This document shows positions 1 through 11,271 of a stretch of DNA of 64,000 bases, in pieces. Position 1 is the first letter of the stretch, and each line of letters opens with the position of its first letter. The DNA is from Bacteroidales bacterium (lineage in GTDB: Bacteria; Bacteroidota; Bacteroidia; Bacteroidales; UBA932). The DNA lies in the NCBI GenBank assembly GCA_017560825.1, contig JAFZED010000040.1, forward strand, positions 1 to 64,000. Direction: 5' to 3'. The notes beneath the pieces are model-generated. The model searched no databases and was not told the origin of the DNA. It saw nothing but the letters and a program-made list of their open reading frames with translations. The translations under genes were made by a program, and so were the position numbers.

Positions 1-755
1 CCCGGCGGCGTCAAGCCGCAGGACGAAAATATATCCGTCAATGATGATTGTTCTCCCAGGGCGTTGGTGACGACGAACCGGTCGAATATCCATTTCTGAA
101 GCTTCTCGGATTTTTCGGCTCGTGCTGATCTGAGTGCCTTGATTTCTTTTTCGATTGATGAGATGTCCTCCTTGATCCGGCATATTCTTTCTTCCCAGGA
201 AAGCTTCAGCCTTCGGAGCTCTGCCTTCTCGAATTGGCTCTGTCTGATCAGGGTCTGATGTTGTTCCTGATCAACTCCTGCTGCCCTTGCGGCTTCTCTC
301 TCCTTCTTGGCGATTGCCATCTTGGCACGCATTTCCGCTATTTCAGACTCGGCATCTGCTTGAGCCTCCTGGAGGGCAGTTTTTATATTCTTAAAGTCTT
401 GAGAATCTTCCAGTTGCCTTATCCGTGAGTTGAGCTGGTTCAGTTCTGCTTCGCCTTTCTTGAAGCCGCCGTTCGGGTCCAGGAGGTCGTAGATGGGCGG
501 GACGAAGCCTTCTATGAGGTTCTTGTCGCAGACCGATCCGGAAAATCCGGCCAGATAGCCTTTTGTTCCGTCCGGTGCTTCGACAGCGAGCACTCCGAGC
601 ATCTTGCCTTGTCTGAAGTCGGATTCCGGAACCATTTTCAGTACCTCTTCAGCTGCTGCCTTGATCAGAGGGTGGGGCCTGTAGCGGAACGGGTCGTTGA
701 ATGAGTCTCCAAACTCCACGTGCAGGTCAGAGGGAAATCTGTGCAGGCAATTCAT
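1..755 (-). CDS. RluA-family pseudouridine synthase, N-terminal part (partial)
   Basis: The frame starts at an ATG overlapping the nth stop codon (TGATG) and stays open to the left window edge, giving 251 visible codons. It begins MNCLHRFPSDL and carries the segments FRYRPHPLIKAAAEEV, GYLAGFSGSV and FVPPIYDLLDPNGGF. These match, from memory, the N-terminal extension of the roughly 550-residue RluA-type pseudouridine synthases of Bacteroidales. From about residue 98 to 226 the sequence is highly charged and coiled-coil-like. The catalytic domain with its HRLD motif would lie beyond the edge and is not seen, so the family call rests on the extension alone. RluA enzymes isomerise uridines in rRNA or tRNA; the target here is unknown. 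The one-base overlap indicates translational coupling with nth. Confidence 0.75.
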   Translation of the reverse strand, partial: MNCLHRFPSDLHVEFGDSFNDPFRYRPHPLIKAAAEEVLKMVPESDFRQGKMLGVLAVEAPDGTKGYLAGFSGSVCDKNLIEGFVPPIYDLLDPNGGFKKGEAELNQLNSRIRQLEDSQDFKNIKTALQEAQADAESEIAEMRAKMAIAKKEREAARAAGVDQEQHQTLIRQSQFEKAELRRLKLSWEERICRIKEDISSIEKEIKALRSARAEKSEKLQKWIFDRFVVTNALGEQSSLTDIFSSCGLTPP

Positions 756-1402
756 CAGCGGATCTGGAGGTTGTTGAGTTTGTATTCGTTGCAGATGTCC
801 TGAAGGCCGCAGTCCTGACATTTGGGCTTGCGGGCTGTGCAGACGTATCTTCCGTGCAGGATAAGCCAGTGGTGAGCCTTGCCTCTGAGCTCGGGCGCAA
901 AGCCGGCGGTCAGGTCCTTTTCGACTGCTTCAACTGTGCTTCCTTCTGAAAGTCCTATTCTTCTTGAGACTCTGAATACGTGGGTGTCTACGGCTATGAC
1001 GGGCTTGTCGTATATTACCGAAGCGATGACATTTGCGGTCTTTCTACCTACTCCGGGCAGCTTTTCGAGTTGGTCGGTTTCAGAAGGGACCGTGCTGGAG
1101 AAATCGGAAACGAGCATTCTGGCCATTCCGATCAGGTGTTTTGCCTTATTGTTGGGGAATGATATTGATTTTATCAGTTCGTAGACTTCTTCGAAGGTGG
1201 CTTCCGCAAGGTCTTTCGGCTCGGGGAACCTGGAGAAGATCTGGGGAGTGTGCATATTCACACGCTTGTCCGTACATTGTGCGGACAGGATGACTGCTAT
1301 CAGGAGGTGGAAAGGTGTGTCGTAGTGCAGCTCGGTTTCTGCAACTTCCATATTGACCGAGAACCAGTCGGTCACCTTTCTGAACAGTTCGCGGCGTCTC
1401 AT
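755..1402 (-). CDS. nth: Endonuclease III (DNA glycosylase/AP lyase)
   Basis: This is the base-excision-repair glycosylase that removes oxidised pyrimidines and cleaves the abasic site. Its 215 residues match the family length. The helix-hairpin-helix LPGVGRKTAN carries the catalytic Lys121, and VDTHVFRVSRR carries the catalytic Asp139, equivalent to K120 and D138 of the E. coli enzyme. The C-terminal [4Fe-4S] motif is complete, with spacing C-x6-C-x2-C-x5-C in the segment CTARKPKCQDCGLQDIC. It lies 13 bases after ftsE and overlaps the next gene by one base, so the three are probably co-transcribed. I see no anomaly. Confidence 0.97.
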   Translation of the reverse strand: MRRRELFRKVTDWFSVNMEVAETELHYDTPFHLLIAVILSAQCTDKRVNMHTPQIFSRFPEPKDLAEATFEEVYELIKSISFPNNKAKHLIGMARMLVSDFSSTVPSETDQLEKLPGVGRKTANVIASVIYDKPVIAVDTHVFRVSRRIGLSEGSTVEAVEKDLTAGFAPELRGKAHHWLILHGRYVCTARKPKCQDCGLQDICNEYKLNNLQIR

Positions 1403-1415
1403 ATCTCAAGGTTTA

Positions 1416-2129
1416 TCAGATGGTGAGTTCGAGGTCGATGGCATCTTCTTCGGTCTGCTCTATGCAGTTTTCCTCTTTGCAGACCATAACTCTGCCAGGG
1501 TACTTCTCGAAGATCTGTCTGTTGTGAGTTACCATCACGATGGCTGTGCCCTTGTCTTTGTTGATGCCGGTGAGGAGCTTCATAATGCCGTCTGCAGTCT
1601 CGTTGTCGAGGTTGCCGGTCGGCTCGTCAGCTATGATTACCTCCGGGTCATTAAGCAGTGAGCGCGCGATCGCTATGCGCTGCTGCTCTCCGCCGGAGAG
1701 CTGGTGAGGCATCTTGTGCGCCTTGCGCTGCATTCCCACAGCCTCGAGCACGCTGCTTATCCTCTTAGCCATTTCGTCTTCATCCTTCCATCCTGTGGCT
1801 CTGAGCACGAAGGACAGGTTGTCCTCCACGCTTCTGTCCATAAGCAGCTGGAAGTCCTGGAACACAACTCCCATCCTTCTTCTCAGGTAAGGGATGTCCC
1901 TGTCCCTGATGCCGTTGAGCTGGAATCCGCACGCCTGGCCATCTCCTTTGACGAGAGGATTTTCTGCGATGATAGTTCTGATGATGGAGGTCTTTCCTGT
2001 ACCTACTTTTCCGACGATATACACGAAGTCTCCAGGCATTACGTCCATATTGAGATTGTATATTACAGTCGCCTCACCGTTGATGATGTCTGCGTTTCGG
2101 AATGAGATGATAGGTTTGTTCTGTTCCAT
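1416..2129 (-). CDS. ftsE: Cell-division ABC transporter ATP-binding protein FtsE
   Basis: This is a 237-residue ABC ATPase. Walker A is GKVGTGKTS (40-48), the Q-loop Gln is at 91, the signature is LSGGEQQ (144-150), Walker B is VIIADEP (164-170) and the H-loop His is at 202. The pattern fits FtsE, which with the membrane protein FtsX couples ATP hydrolysis to activation of septal peptidoglycan hydrolases. No ftsX is adjacent in this window, as is common in Bacteroidota. A short acidic C-terminal tail follows the fold. A lone LolD-type lipoprotein exporter ATPase is the main alternative, but length and signature favour FtsE. A TATCTTTG box on the minus strand (2162-2155) could be its -7 element. 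Confidence 0.88.
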   Translation of the reverse strand: MEQNKPIISFRNADIINGEATVIYNLNMDVMPGDFVYIVGKVGTGKTSIIRTIIAENPLVKGDGQACGFQLNGIRDRDIPYLRRRMGVVFQDFQLLMDRSVEDNLSFVLRATGWKDEDEMAKRISSVLEAVGMQRKAHKMPHQLSGGEQQRIAIARSLLNDPEVIIADEPTGNLDNETADGIMKLLTGINKDKGTAIVMVTHNRQIFEKYPGRVMVCKEENCIEQTEEDAIDLELTI

Positions 2130-2154
2130 AGGTAAAAAATCGTAGTTTGTCGTA

Positions 2155-2183
2155 CAAAGATAGTGGAAAAATAGTTAAATTTG
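2155..2183. promoter_or_regulatory. Divergent -7 boxes between ftsE and the TPR gene
   Basis: A minus-strand TATCTTTG (2162-2155) faces ftsE and a plus-strand TAAATTTG (2176-2183) faces the TPR gene. Both fit the Bacteroides -7 consensus TAnnTTTG. The -33 elements are poor: a plus TTTG at 2146-2149 is 26 bases away, more than the usual 19-21, and none is evident for the minus side. Confidence 0.5.
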
Positions 2184-2209
2184 TAAGTTAAATTAGTGTA
2201 AAACTGATA

Positions 2210-5200
2210 ATGAAGAAAAAGTTTATATCTATAGCCGTTCTGGCCTTTCTTACAGGCTCTTTGGCGCTTACTTCCGCTGCTCAGGACAGACCTGAAGGAT
2301 TCAGGGAAGCCTTGAAGCTTATGGACAGGGGATTCGGATCCCGTGCATCGTCATTGTTCTCCGGTCAGGGAGATGTGAATGCTCAGGCCTACGATATTCT
2401 TTGTCAGGTGCAGAACCGTACAGAAGGATATGAGGCGCAGACGCTTCTGTTTCTGGAAGAGAATTCTCACGTTGCAGCAGTCCCTCAGATCAGGTATGCC
2501 TACGCCTTGAATCTCTTTGATGATGGCAGGTTCAAGGAGGCAGCAGACATTTTCGGAAGCCTCGAGCCAAAACATCTCAATCCTTCCCAGAGGACTGAGT
2601 ATCTTTTCAAGAAAGCTTACTGTGCCCTGGAGAATCGTGCGATGAATGAGGCTCTTGAAGGATTTGAGGCAGTGGAGAAGCTGCCGATGAATGACTACAC
2701 TGCTCCGTCAAGATATATCCTCGGATATATGAACTATGAGAAACGCTCCTTTGACAAGGCCCTTTCGTGGTTCGAGAAGTCCGTGGAGGACAGCCGTTTC
2801 AGCGAAATATCGAATTATTACATTATGGAGTGCCGCTTTATGCTCGGCGACCACGTTTTTGTCGCAGCAAATGCTGAGACAATGATGGATGCTGTGCCTG
2901 CAGACCGCAAGCCGAACACTGCGAGACTTGTTTCGGAGTCCCTTCTGGTTCTTGGTGATGCGGACAAGGCAAGAGAGTACTATGATGTGGCTGTGGGTGC
3001 GGGTGAGGCTCCTGAAACCAGGGCAGAGTGGTTCTACAGCGGTTCTGTGCTTTATGCAGTCCAGGACTATGAGGGCGCTATCAGAAGCTACAGCAGGATG
3101 ACGGCAAGGACCGACTCTCTCGGACAGATCGCAAACTATCATCTCGGCTACAGTTACATCCAGACCAAGAACAAGGTGGCGGCGCTTACTGCGTTCAGGG
3201 ATGCTGCGCAGGTGTGGTACGATGCCGCTATGGCAGAAGATGCCTACTTCAACTGGGCAAAGCTGGCCTTTGACATAAATCACGACCCGTCTGTCTTCAA
3301 TGACTATCTCAAGAAGTATCCGGCAAAGGAACAGTCTGACCGAATCAACAACTATATAGCTGTGGCCGCCCTCTATGACCGTGACTACGCCACAGCCATC
3401 GAGGCATATGACAGGATCGATGAACTCGATGATGGTATGGTTCTTAATTATATGAAGGCTAACTACTTGAGGGCCAATCAGCTGGTTTCAAGTGGCTCTT
3501 ACCGCCTTGCAATCCCTTGTCTGAAAGCTTCTGCCTACTACTCGGACAAGAGCAGCAGATTCAACCAGCTCTCACGTTTCTGGCTTGCCGAATCTTATTA
3601 CCGCAACGACCAGTATGATGAGGCAATTTCCCTCTTTGAGACCCTGTATAACACCCAGGCTCTTTACAGACAGCCGGAATCTTATGTCATTCCTTACTGC
3701 ATAGCCTACAGCCACTACAAGAAGGGTGCGTACGATGCAGCATTGAAGTGGTTCGGCGTCTATCTCGATGAGTCACTTGAGCAGCTATACCGCAAGGAGG
3801 CTATGGAAAGAAAGGCAGACTGCTACTTTATTCAGAAACAGTATGATAGGGCGGCAAAGGCCTATGATCTGGTCCTTAAGGACTACTTCAATGTCGATGA
3901 TATATATGCATACTATCAGTCGGCTCTTTCGTATGGTCTTCTGAACAAGAGTGCCAAAAAGATAGAGCTTCTGTCGAATGTGATGAAGGCTTCACCTTCT
4001 TCTAAGTTCTATCCGGAGGCTATGTTCGAACTTGGAAGATCGTATGTCGCTGCGGAGAAGGATGAACAGGCTTTCGAATGCTTCAACAGGATAGTAAAGA
4101 ATGTCAAGGATTTCAACTACGTGGCAAGGGCCTATGTGGAAATGGGCTCGCTTGCAAGAAATCAGTCTCAGTACAATGAGGCTCTGGGTTATTACAAGAA
4201 GGTGGTTGAGGAGATGGCGTTCTCGGATTATGCCGACGATGCAATGGCTGCAATTGAGTCAATCTATCAGACCAAGAACGATCCTGAGGAGTACATTGCG
4301 TACATTGAGTCGATCGGCAAAGGTGCGTCAAAGACCGAGGATGAGAAGGAGGCAATGATCTTCAATTCAGCAGAGCAGGTCTATCTCTCCGGAAATTACG
4401 AGAGGGCTCTGGCATCGCTCAAGTCCTATCTGGATAAGTATCCTGCAGGAAAGAATGCATATAAGGCAGACTTCTATATGGCTGAATCGTACAGGAGCCT
4501 TGGCAAGCTTGAACAGGCCTGCGATTCGTACACCAATGTAATACAGGACGGAGAGGGTTCGTTCGTGGAACTTTCTATGCTGAACTTCTCAAGGCTTTCT
4601 TATCAGCTTGAGCGTTGGGAGGATGCCTTCGGCGGCTATTCTTCGCTGTACTCGGCAGCCCTGCTTGATAACAACAGACACGTAGCTGTGGTGGGAATGA
4701 TGCGTTCTGCATTCAAGGCACATAAATGGTCTGATGCAATAACTAATGCCGACAGGCTTCTCGTCTCAGACAAGGCGGATGCCCAGGGCAAAGCCGAGGC
4801 ACTTTACATAAAGGCCAAGTCATATCTTGCGTCAAGCCGACGTGATGAGGCGTTCAGTATCGTGGAGGACCTTGCCAGGGATGTGACTACGGAATACGGT
4901 GCAGAGGCTGCATATATGCTCATTGTGGACAGCTATGACAAGGGAGACTTTGAAGAGGTGGAGAATAAGGTGTACGCTCTCTCTGATGCGGGAACTCCGC
5001 ATACTTACTGGCTGGCAAAGAGTTTCATTGTCCTTGGAGATTCCTTCGTGGAGAGAGGGGAGTATGAGCAGGCTGAAGCGACATTCCAAAGCCTTGTGGA
5101 AGGGTATGAGGCGACCCGACCTGACGATGATGTGCAGGATAATGTACAGATGAGGCTGAAGAAGCTGAAAGAGATTATGACTGAATCAACTAATATGTAA
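2210..5200 (+). CDS. Large secreted tetratricopeptide-repeat protein
   Basis: The 996-residue protein has an N-terminal signal peptide (basic MKKK, hydrophobic core, predicted cleavage near ...SAA|QD at 24/25), so it is exported to the periplasm or outer membrane. The mature part is helical repeats throughout. TPR-like units recur along it, with patterns such as A...LG..Y...G....A...Y, for example FWLAESYYRNDQYDEAISLF and MFELGRSYVAAEKDEQAFECF. There is no membrane segment and no enzymatic motif. Its stop is one base before the start of the following outer-membrane barrel gene, so the two form an operon and probably act together. TPR proteins of this type scaffold multi-protein complexes; the exact role is unknown. 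YbgF or BamD-like assembly functions are possible, but no such family is recognised. Confidence 0.85.
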   Translation: MKKKFISIAVLAFLTGSLALTSAAQDRPEGFREALKLMDRGFGSRASSLFSGQGDVNAQAYDILCQVQNRTEGYEAQTLLFLEENSHVAAVPQIRYAYALNLFDDGRFKEAADIFGSLEPKHLNPSQRTEYLFKKAYCALENRAMNEALEGFEAVEKLPMNDYTAPSRYILGYMNYEKRSFDKALSWFEKSVEDSRFSEISNYYIMECRFMLGDHVFVAANAETMMDAVPADRKPNTARLVSESLLVLGDADKAREYYDVAVGAGEAPETRAEWFYSGSVLYAVQDYEGAIRSYSRMTARTDSLGQIANYHLGYSYIQTKNKVAALTAFRDAAQVWYDAAMAEDAYFNWAKLAFDINHDPSVFNDYLKKYPAKEQSDRINNYIAVAALYDRDYATAIEAYDRIDELDDGMVLNYMKANYLRANQLVSSGSYRLAIPCLKASAYYSDKSSRFNQLSRFWLAESYYRNDQYDEAISLFETLYNTQALYRQPESYVIPYCIAYSHYKKGAYDAALKWFGVYLDESLEQLYRKEAMERKADCYFIQKQYDRAAKAYDLVLKDYFNVDDIYAYYQSALSYGLLNKSAKKIELLSNVMKASPSSKFYPEAMFELGRSYVAAEKDEQAFECFNRIVKNVKDFNYVARAYVEMGSLARNQSQYNEALGYYKKVVEEMAFSDYADDAMAAIESIYQTKNDPEEYIAYIESIGKGASKTEDEKEAMIFNSAEQVYLSGNYERALASLKSYLDKYPAGKNAYKADFYMAESYRSLGKLEQACDSYTNVIQDGEGSFVELSMLNFSRLSYQLERWEDAFGGYSSLYSAALLDNNRHVAVVGMMRSAFKAHKWSDAITNADRLLVSDKADAQGKAEALYIKAKSYLASSRRDEAFSIVEDLARDVTTEYGAEAAYMLIVDSYDKGDFEEVENKVYALSDAGTPHTYWLAKSFIVLGDSFVERGEYEQAEATFQSLVEGYEATRPDDDVQDNVQMRLKKLKEIMTESTNM

Positions 5201-5201
5201 G

Positions 5202-6986
5202 ATGATGAAAAACAATATATTATATCTTGTTGTTGCGTTGATTGCACCTTTTGCCGTGCACACGGCGTCTGCCCAGGATCTTGATCCTACGGTTGAGGTG
5301 AACAGGGACTATGAGGGAAAACTCCTGATTGTCCATAAGCCGATATTGGATATGGCTGTCCCTGATTCCGTGTACAGATTCGATCTTGATTTTGACTACT
5401 CTGTGACAGACACTCCGTATAAAGGAGCTTATGAATTTGTACCGTATTCTTTGGATATCAACCTGGCGCCGAAGCAGCGTGATAAAGGAAAGCTTTACCT
5501 CAAGGCAGGTGCGGGCTATCAGCTGCATCCTGTCTTTGACCTGGTGTGGACTCCTGTGTTCAAGAATGATTTCAGACTTGATGTGTATGGAAGAAACAGG
5601 TCTTACTTGGGTAATTATTGGACTATGTCCTCTCCCGATTTTACAACTGAAGAAATCGGAATCGTAGACGGTGATCCTGACAAGGAGGCGTGGTCTGGAA
5701 TGGATCTGTCGACATCTGCAGGAGTGGCAGGAAGGTATGACTGGAAGAATGCTATGTTGGTCTTTGGCGCTGATTATGTCAATCTTCTTCAAAGTCAGGA
5801 AATGGATGTGTATGGCCTCCGTGTACGTTCTTACAATTCGGCAGGTCTGAATCTTGGCGTTGCAGCAAAAGACCCTCATTCGGTGGGTCTTGACTATAAG
5901 GTGGGACTGGAGTACAGGTATTCAGATGACCAGGCCAATGATCAGGTCAATGGCCCTGCCGGACTTCAGTCGCACGACCTGGACTTTGGCCTGAATGTTG
6001 AGTCTGTTCTTACTGGAGGCCACAATATGAAGATTGATGCCAGATTCGGAATGACCGACGAAAGTGGCTTCTTTGATGTTACTGCAGGTGCCTTTGAATT
6101 TGCACCTCGCTATGTGTTGAAGGCAAGCAGATGGCATCTGGATCTCGGTCTGAGACTTTCAACAGTCTTCAAGACTGACGGAAAATCTTCTGTATTCCAG
6201 TACAAAGAAAAGGTGATATATCCCGATCTCAGGGCTGAATATATGATTTCCCCTGAGTTCCTCAAGGTCTATGCTTCCCTCGGCGGAGGATGTGAGATGA
6301 ACACCTATTCTTCGTTGGTCCGCGAAAACCGTCGTCTTAATTTCTATTATGGAAGGGGAGTGTGGAACCTCCTGGATGTGACCGAGGAAAGACTCGCGGC
6401 AGAGCTCGGTTTTGAGGGACGCATCACCCATCGTTTCGGATATACTTTAAAGGGAGGATATAAGGTGTATGGAAATGCTCCTCTTCAGGCGCTGTATATC
6501 CCAACCGGAGTGTCGGAATACTTGCCTGCGCTTGGTTACGCACCGTATCAGATGGCTTATGCGTCGATGGATTTCCTCTTTGACTCTGAGCCGCTTCGAG
6601 TAGACGGAAATCTTGAGTTCAATGGAGTTACATCAATAGTCGAGTCATTCAGTACTCTTGCAGGCTTTGTCTTCCCGGCTCCATTCAAGGGAGATGTTGA
6701 GGTTATGTACGACTTCAAGGACAGAATATTCGCCGGAGTTGACTGTGAATTCTCTACATCTCGCGACGGACGTGCATACAGGCAGACAAAGGGGGGAAGT
6801 GCCAAGGATTATAAGGTTACGGTCCCAGGATATGCTGATCTTGGAGTGAGCCTGGAGTATCGTTTCAATAATAAGATGTCTTTATGGGCGCGCGGTGGAA
6901 ACCTTCTCGGAATGAAGATTCAGAGAGAGCTGCTTTATGCTGAAAAAGGACCTTATTTTACGGCTGGAATTTGCTTGAATTTATAA
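5202..6986 (+). CDS. Outer-membrane beta-barrel protein (TonB-receptor-like barrel, no plug)
   Basis: The 594-residue protein has a signal peptide with cleavage after about residue 24 (HTASA|QD). The mature sequence is dominated by alternating hydrophobic and polar strands with frequent aromatic girdle residues, such as LYLKAGAGYQLHPVFDLVW and YVLKASRWHLDLGLRLSTV, and ends in a final strand YFTAGICLNL. This indicates an outer-membrane barrel. No TonB box, CarboxypepD-like domain or plug is evident in the short N-terminal region, so it is not a complete TonB-dependent transporter. It starts one base after the TPR gene stop; MM gives two adjacent start options. It may be a channel or anchor for the TPR protein. 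No specific substrate is suggested. Confidence 0.8.
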   Translation: MMKNNILYLVVALIAPFAVHTASAQDLDPTVEVNRDYEGKLLIVHKPILDMAVPDSVYRFDLDFDYSVTDTPYKGAYEFVPYSLDINLAPKQRDKGKLYLKAGAGYQLHPVFDLVWTPVFKNDFRLDVYGRNRSYLGNYWTMSSPDFTTEEIGIVDGDPDKEAWSGMDLSTSAGVAGRYDWKNAMLVFGADYVNLLQSQEMDVYGLRVRSYNSAGLNLGVAAKDPHSVGLDYKVGLEYRYSDDQANDQVNGPAGLQSHDLDFGLNVESVLTGGHNMKIDARFGMTDESGFFDVTAGAFEFAPRYVLKASRWHLDLGLRLSTVFKTDGKSSVFQYKEKVIYPDLRAEYMISPEFLKVYASLGGGCEMNTYSSLVRENRRLNFYYGRGVWNLLDVTEERLAAELGFEGRITHRFGYTLKGGYKVYGNAPLQALYIPTGVSEYLPALGYAPYQMAYASMDFLFDSEPLRVDGNLEFNGVTSIVESFSTLAGFVFPAPFKGDVEVMYDFKDRIFAGVDCEFSTSRDGRAYRQTKGGSAKDYKVTVPGYADLGVSLEYRFNNKMSLWARGGNLLGMKIQRELLYAEKGPYFTAGICLNL

Positions 6987-7005
6987 GAAATTTTTACTAA
7001 TTTTG
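6975..7005 (+). promoter_or_regulatory. Candidate gyrB promoter
   Basis: TTG at 6975-6977, a 20-base spacer and TAATTTTG at 6998-7005 fit the Bacteroides -33/-7 consensus. It overlaps the last codons of the barrel gene and would give a leader of about 50 bases for gyrB. Confidence 0.55.
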
Positions 7006-7042
7006 TATGTTCGTTCGGTCGCTTCCGGACGTCCGCTATTAA

Positions 7043-9055
<2,013 letters not shown>

Positions 9056-9070
9056 CAAATATTAATGAAG

Positions 9071-9112
9071 ATATATCAGTGTCGCCACAGAACTGTGCCG
9101 ACACTGATATAT
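9071..9112 (+). terminator. Long hairpin after gyrB
   Basis: A perfect 14-base inverted repeat (9071-9084 and 9099-9112, core CAGTGTCG/CGACACTG) encloses a second small stem CACA-GAAC-TGTG. No T-tract follows, so it is not a classic intrinsic terminator. It may stabilise the gyrB mRNA 3' end or attenuate transcription. Confidence 0.5.
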
Positions 9113-9137
9113 GCATATAGCCCCTTGATATTTATAT

Positions 9138-11168
9138 ATGGAAAAGACCAATTTCCCACGTTCCTTCAAGGCCTATCTTCCGTTGATGGCCCTGTTTCTG
9201 ATTATGGTCTTCGTGATGCCGAGGAGTCCTAAGTTCAATTACGACTACAAGAAGGGATCTCCGTGGATGTATGAGACCCTGATCGCTCAGTTTGATTTCC
9301 CTATTCTGAAGACAGACGAACAGATACAGGCAGAGCAGGAAAAGAACGGCTCGGTCGTGATTCCGTATTTCAGGCTTGACTCAAAGGTAGCAGCCCAGAA
9401 CGGTAATGCGCTCTCGTCAATGGATCTTGGAGAGTGGTCTGAAGTGAAGCCCGCTCTTGCTGATGCTATGGCAGGCTTGTATGCAAAGGGAATCGTTTCT
9501 TCGGCCAATGAGCTTGATAGGGACAGCGGTGAGGGACTGATATTCGTCCAGAAGGACAGGAGAGCTTCAAAGGTTCCTGTCTCAGAAGTGTACACGCAGG
9601 AGGATGCGGAGGCTCATCTGCGTGAAGTCATAGTGGGATCTTGGCCGGAATGCAACGTGGATTCTCTTTTCTCTGCTGCCGGTATCGCTTCTCTTGTCAC
9701 TCCGAACCTCATCTATGATTCACAGACTACTGAACTTGTGCACGATGAGAGTGTAAGGTATGTTTCCAGCACGCAGGGAGTTGTCAAGGTAGGACAGGTC
9801 ATAGTGTCTGAGGGTGAGATCGTTACGGCTGAAATCGAGCAGCTTCTCAAGTCATATGAACAGGAGTATGACAAGAGTGTGGGCTATGTCGGTAAAAGGG
9901 GTTTTATGTGGGTAGGAAATGTGATTCTTGCCTTTTCCATTGTACTTGTGCTTTTTCTTGCCCTGTGCTACTGCAACTTCAGAGTCTTTGACGAGTACAA
10001 CAAGTACCTTTATCTCTTGATGATCTTTGCTGTTGCGGCGATAGCATCGTCGCTTGTCGCGCGTGAAGATCCGTCGATGTATTACCTGATGCCGTTCACC
10101 CTCATATCCCTATATCTCTTGGCCTTCTTTACCAAGAGGATAGTGTTCTCGGTGTACTTCATATCCCTGCTTCCGATGCTGATCTTTGCACCTAACGGTG
10201 TTGAGCTTTTTGTCATCTACCTTGTGGCGGGAAGTGTCGGTATGCTTGTGTTCGGTTTCTTCAACAGGGGATGGCTTCAGTTTGTGACTGCGCTCATCGT
10301 ATTTGCCGTGATGGCGGTTGTATGGGGAGCCTTCCGTCTTGTGGATGGAGTCAGGGGAATTGCCGATTATCACACGGTTCTTGATATGGCTCTCGCAGCC
10401 TTCCTGTCGGTTGCCGGCTACCCGCTGATATATCTTTTTGAAAGGATATTCGGACTTGTGTCCAATTCCAAGCTGGCAGATCTGAGCGACACCAACAACA
10501 AACTTCTCAGAATGCTTGCAGACAAGGCCCCGGGTACGTTCCAGCATTCACTCCAGGTTATGAATCTTGCGGATGCCGCTGCTCGTTCCATCGATGCGAA
10601 TGTGCTTCTTGTGCGTGCCGGTGCGCTTTATCACGATATAGGTAAGATCGCTAATCCTCAGTGCTTTACTGAGAATCAGGCGGCTGGAGTGCGCTATCAC
10701 GAAGACCTGACTCCAAAGGAAAGTGCTCAAGAGATTATCAGGCATATCTCCGATGGACTTGCGCTTGCTGAAAAGCACGGCCTGCCACACGTGATCCAGG
10801 AGTTCATCTCGTCGCATCACGGTACTTCAAGCACTGGTTATTTCTACACCAAATACCTCAATGACGGTGGCGATCCTGACGATGTGGCTGCCTTCTTCTA
10901 CGACGGTTTCAAGCCAGTCACCAAGGAGCAGGTTGTCCTTATGATATGTGACTCTGTAGAAGCGGCTTCAAGAAGCCTCAAGCATTATTCTGAAGAGAGC
11001 ATTTCGGCTCTTGTGGACTCGATTGTGGATGGCAAGATGTCACAGGGACAGTTCTCGGAAGCAGACATATCAATCCGAGAAATCAACTCGATAAAGGATG
11101 TCATAAAGTCATATATCCAGCAGATGTATCACTCGCGTGTGTCCTATCCTAAGCGTAAGCAGAAGTAG
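9138..11168 (+). CDS. 7TM-HD family phosphodiesterase (PgpH-like, putative c-di-AMP hydrolase)
   Basis: The 676-residue membrane protein has an N-terminal anchor (LPLMALFLIMVFVM), an extracytoplasmic domain to about residue 255, then a block of seven membrane helices (about 255-440) and a cytosolic HD domain. HD-domain metal ligands are visible at His470 (QHSLQVMNLAD), His499-Asp500 (LYHDIGKI) and His560-His561 (SSHHGTSS). This order matches the 7TMR-HDED/7TM-HD family, whose Firmicutes member PgpH hydrolyses cyclic di-AMP. By family knowledge the substrate here is likely c-di-AMP, but that is inference. It follows gyrB after 82 bases containing a long hairpin, so it may have separate transcription. 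Confidence 0.9.
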   Translation: MEKTNFPRSFKAYLPLMALFLIMVFVMPRSPKFNYDYKKGSPWMYETLIAQFDFPILKTDEQIQAEQEKNGSVVIPYFRLDSKVAAQNGNALSSMDLGEWSEVKPALADAMAGLYAKGIVSSANELDRDSGEGLIFVQKDRRASKVPVSEVYTQEDAEAHLREVIVGSWPECNVDSLFSAAGIASLVTPNLIYDSQTTELVHDESVRYVSSTQGVVKVGQVIVSEGEIVTAEIEQLLKSYEQEYDKSVGYVGKRGFMWVGNVILAFSIVLVLFLALCYCNFRVFDEYNKYLYLLMIFAVAAIASSLVAREDPSMYYLMPFTLISLYLLAFFTKRIVFSVYFISLLPMLIFAPNGVELFVIYLVAGSVGMLVFGFFNRGWLQFVTALIVFAVMAVVWGAFRLVDGVRGIADYHTVLDMALAAFLSVAGYPLIYLFERIFGLVSNSKLADLSDTNNKLLRMLADKAPGTFQHSLQVMNLADAAARSIDANVLLVRAGALYHDIGKIANPQCFTENQAAGVRYHEDLTPKESAQEIIRHISDGLALAEKHGLPHVIQEFISSHHGTSSTGYFYTKYLNDGGDPDDVAAFFYDGFKPVTKEQVVLMICDSVEAASRSLKHYSEESISALVDSIVDGKMSQGQFSEADISIREINSIKDVIKSYIQQMYHSRVSYPKRKQK

Positions 11169-11181
11169 GGGTGTCGGGCAT

Positions 11182-11212
11182 TTTGAATTGTCGCAAATTT
11201 TGATTACTTTTG
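11182..11212 (+). promoter_or_regulatory. tig promoter
   Basis: TTTG (11182-11185), a 19-base spacer and TACTTTTG (11205-11212) form an exact match to the Bacteroides TTTG-N19-TAnnTTTG consensus. The leader before the tig ATG is about 53 bases. Confidence 0.75.
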
Positions 11213-11271
11213 CGGGCTAAAATTTTGGGCGCTTGTGCCTTGACGAAGAAAATAATTAAATAACAGATAAT

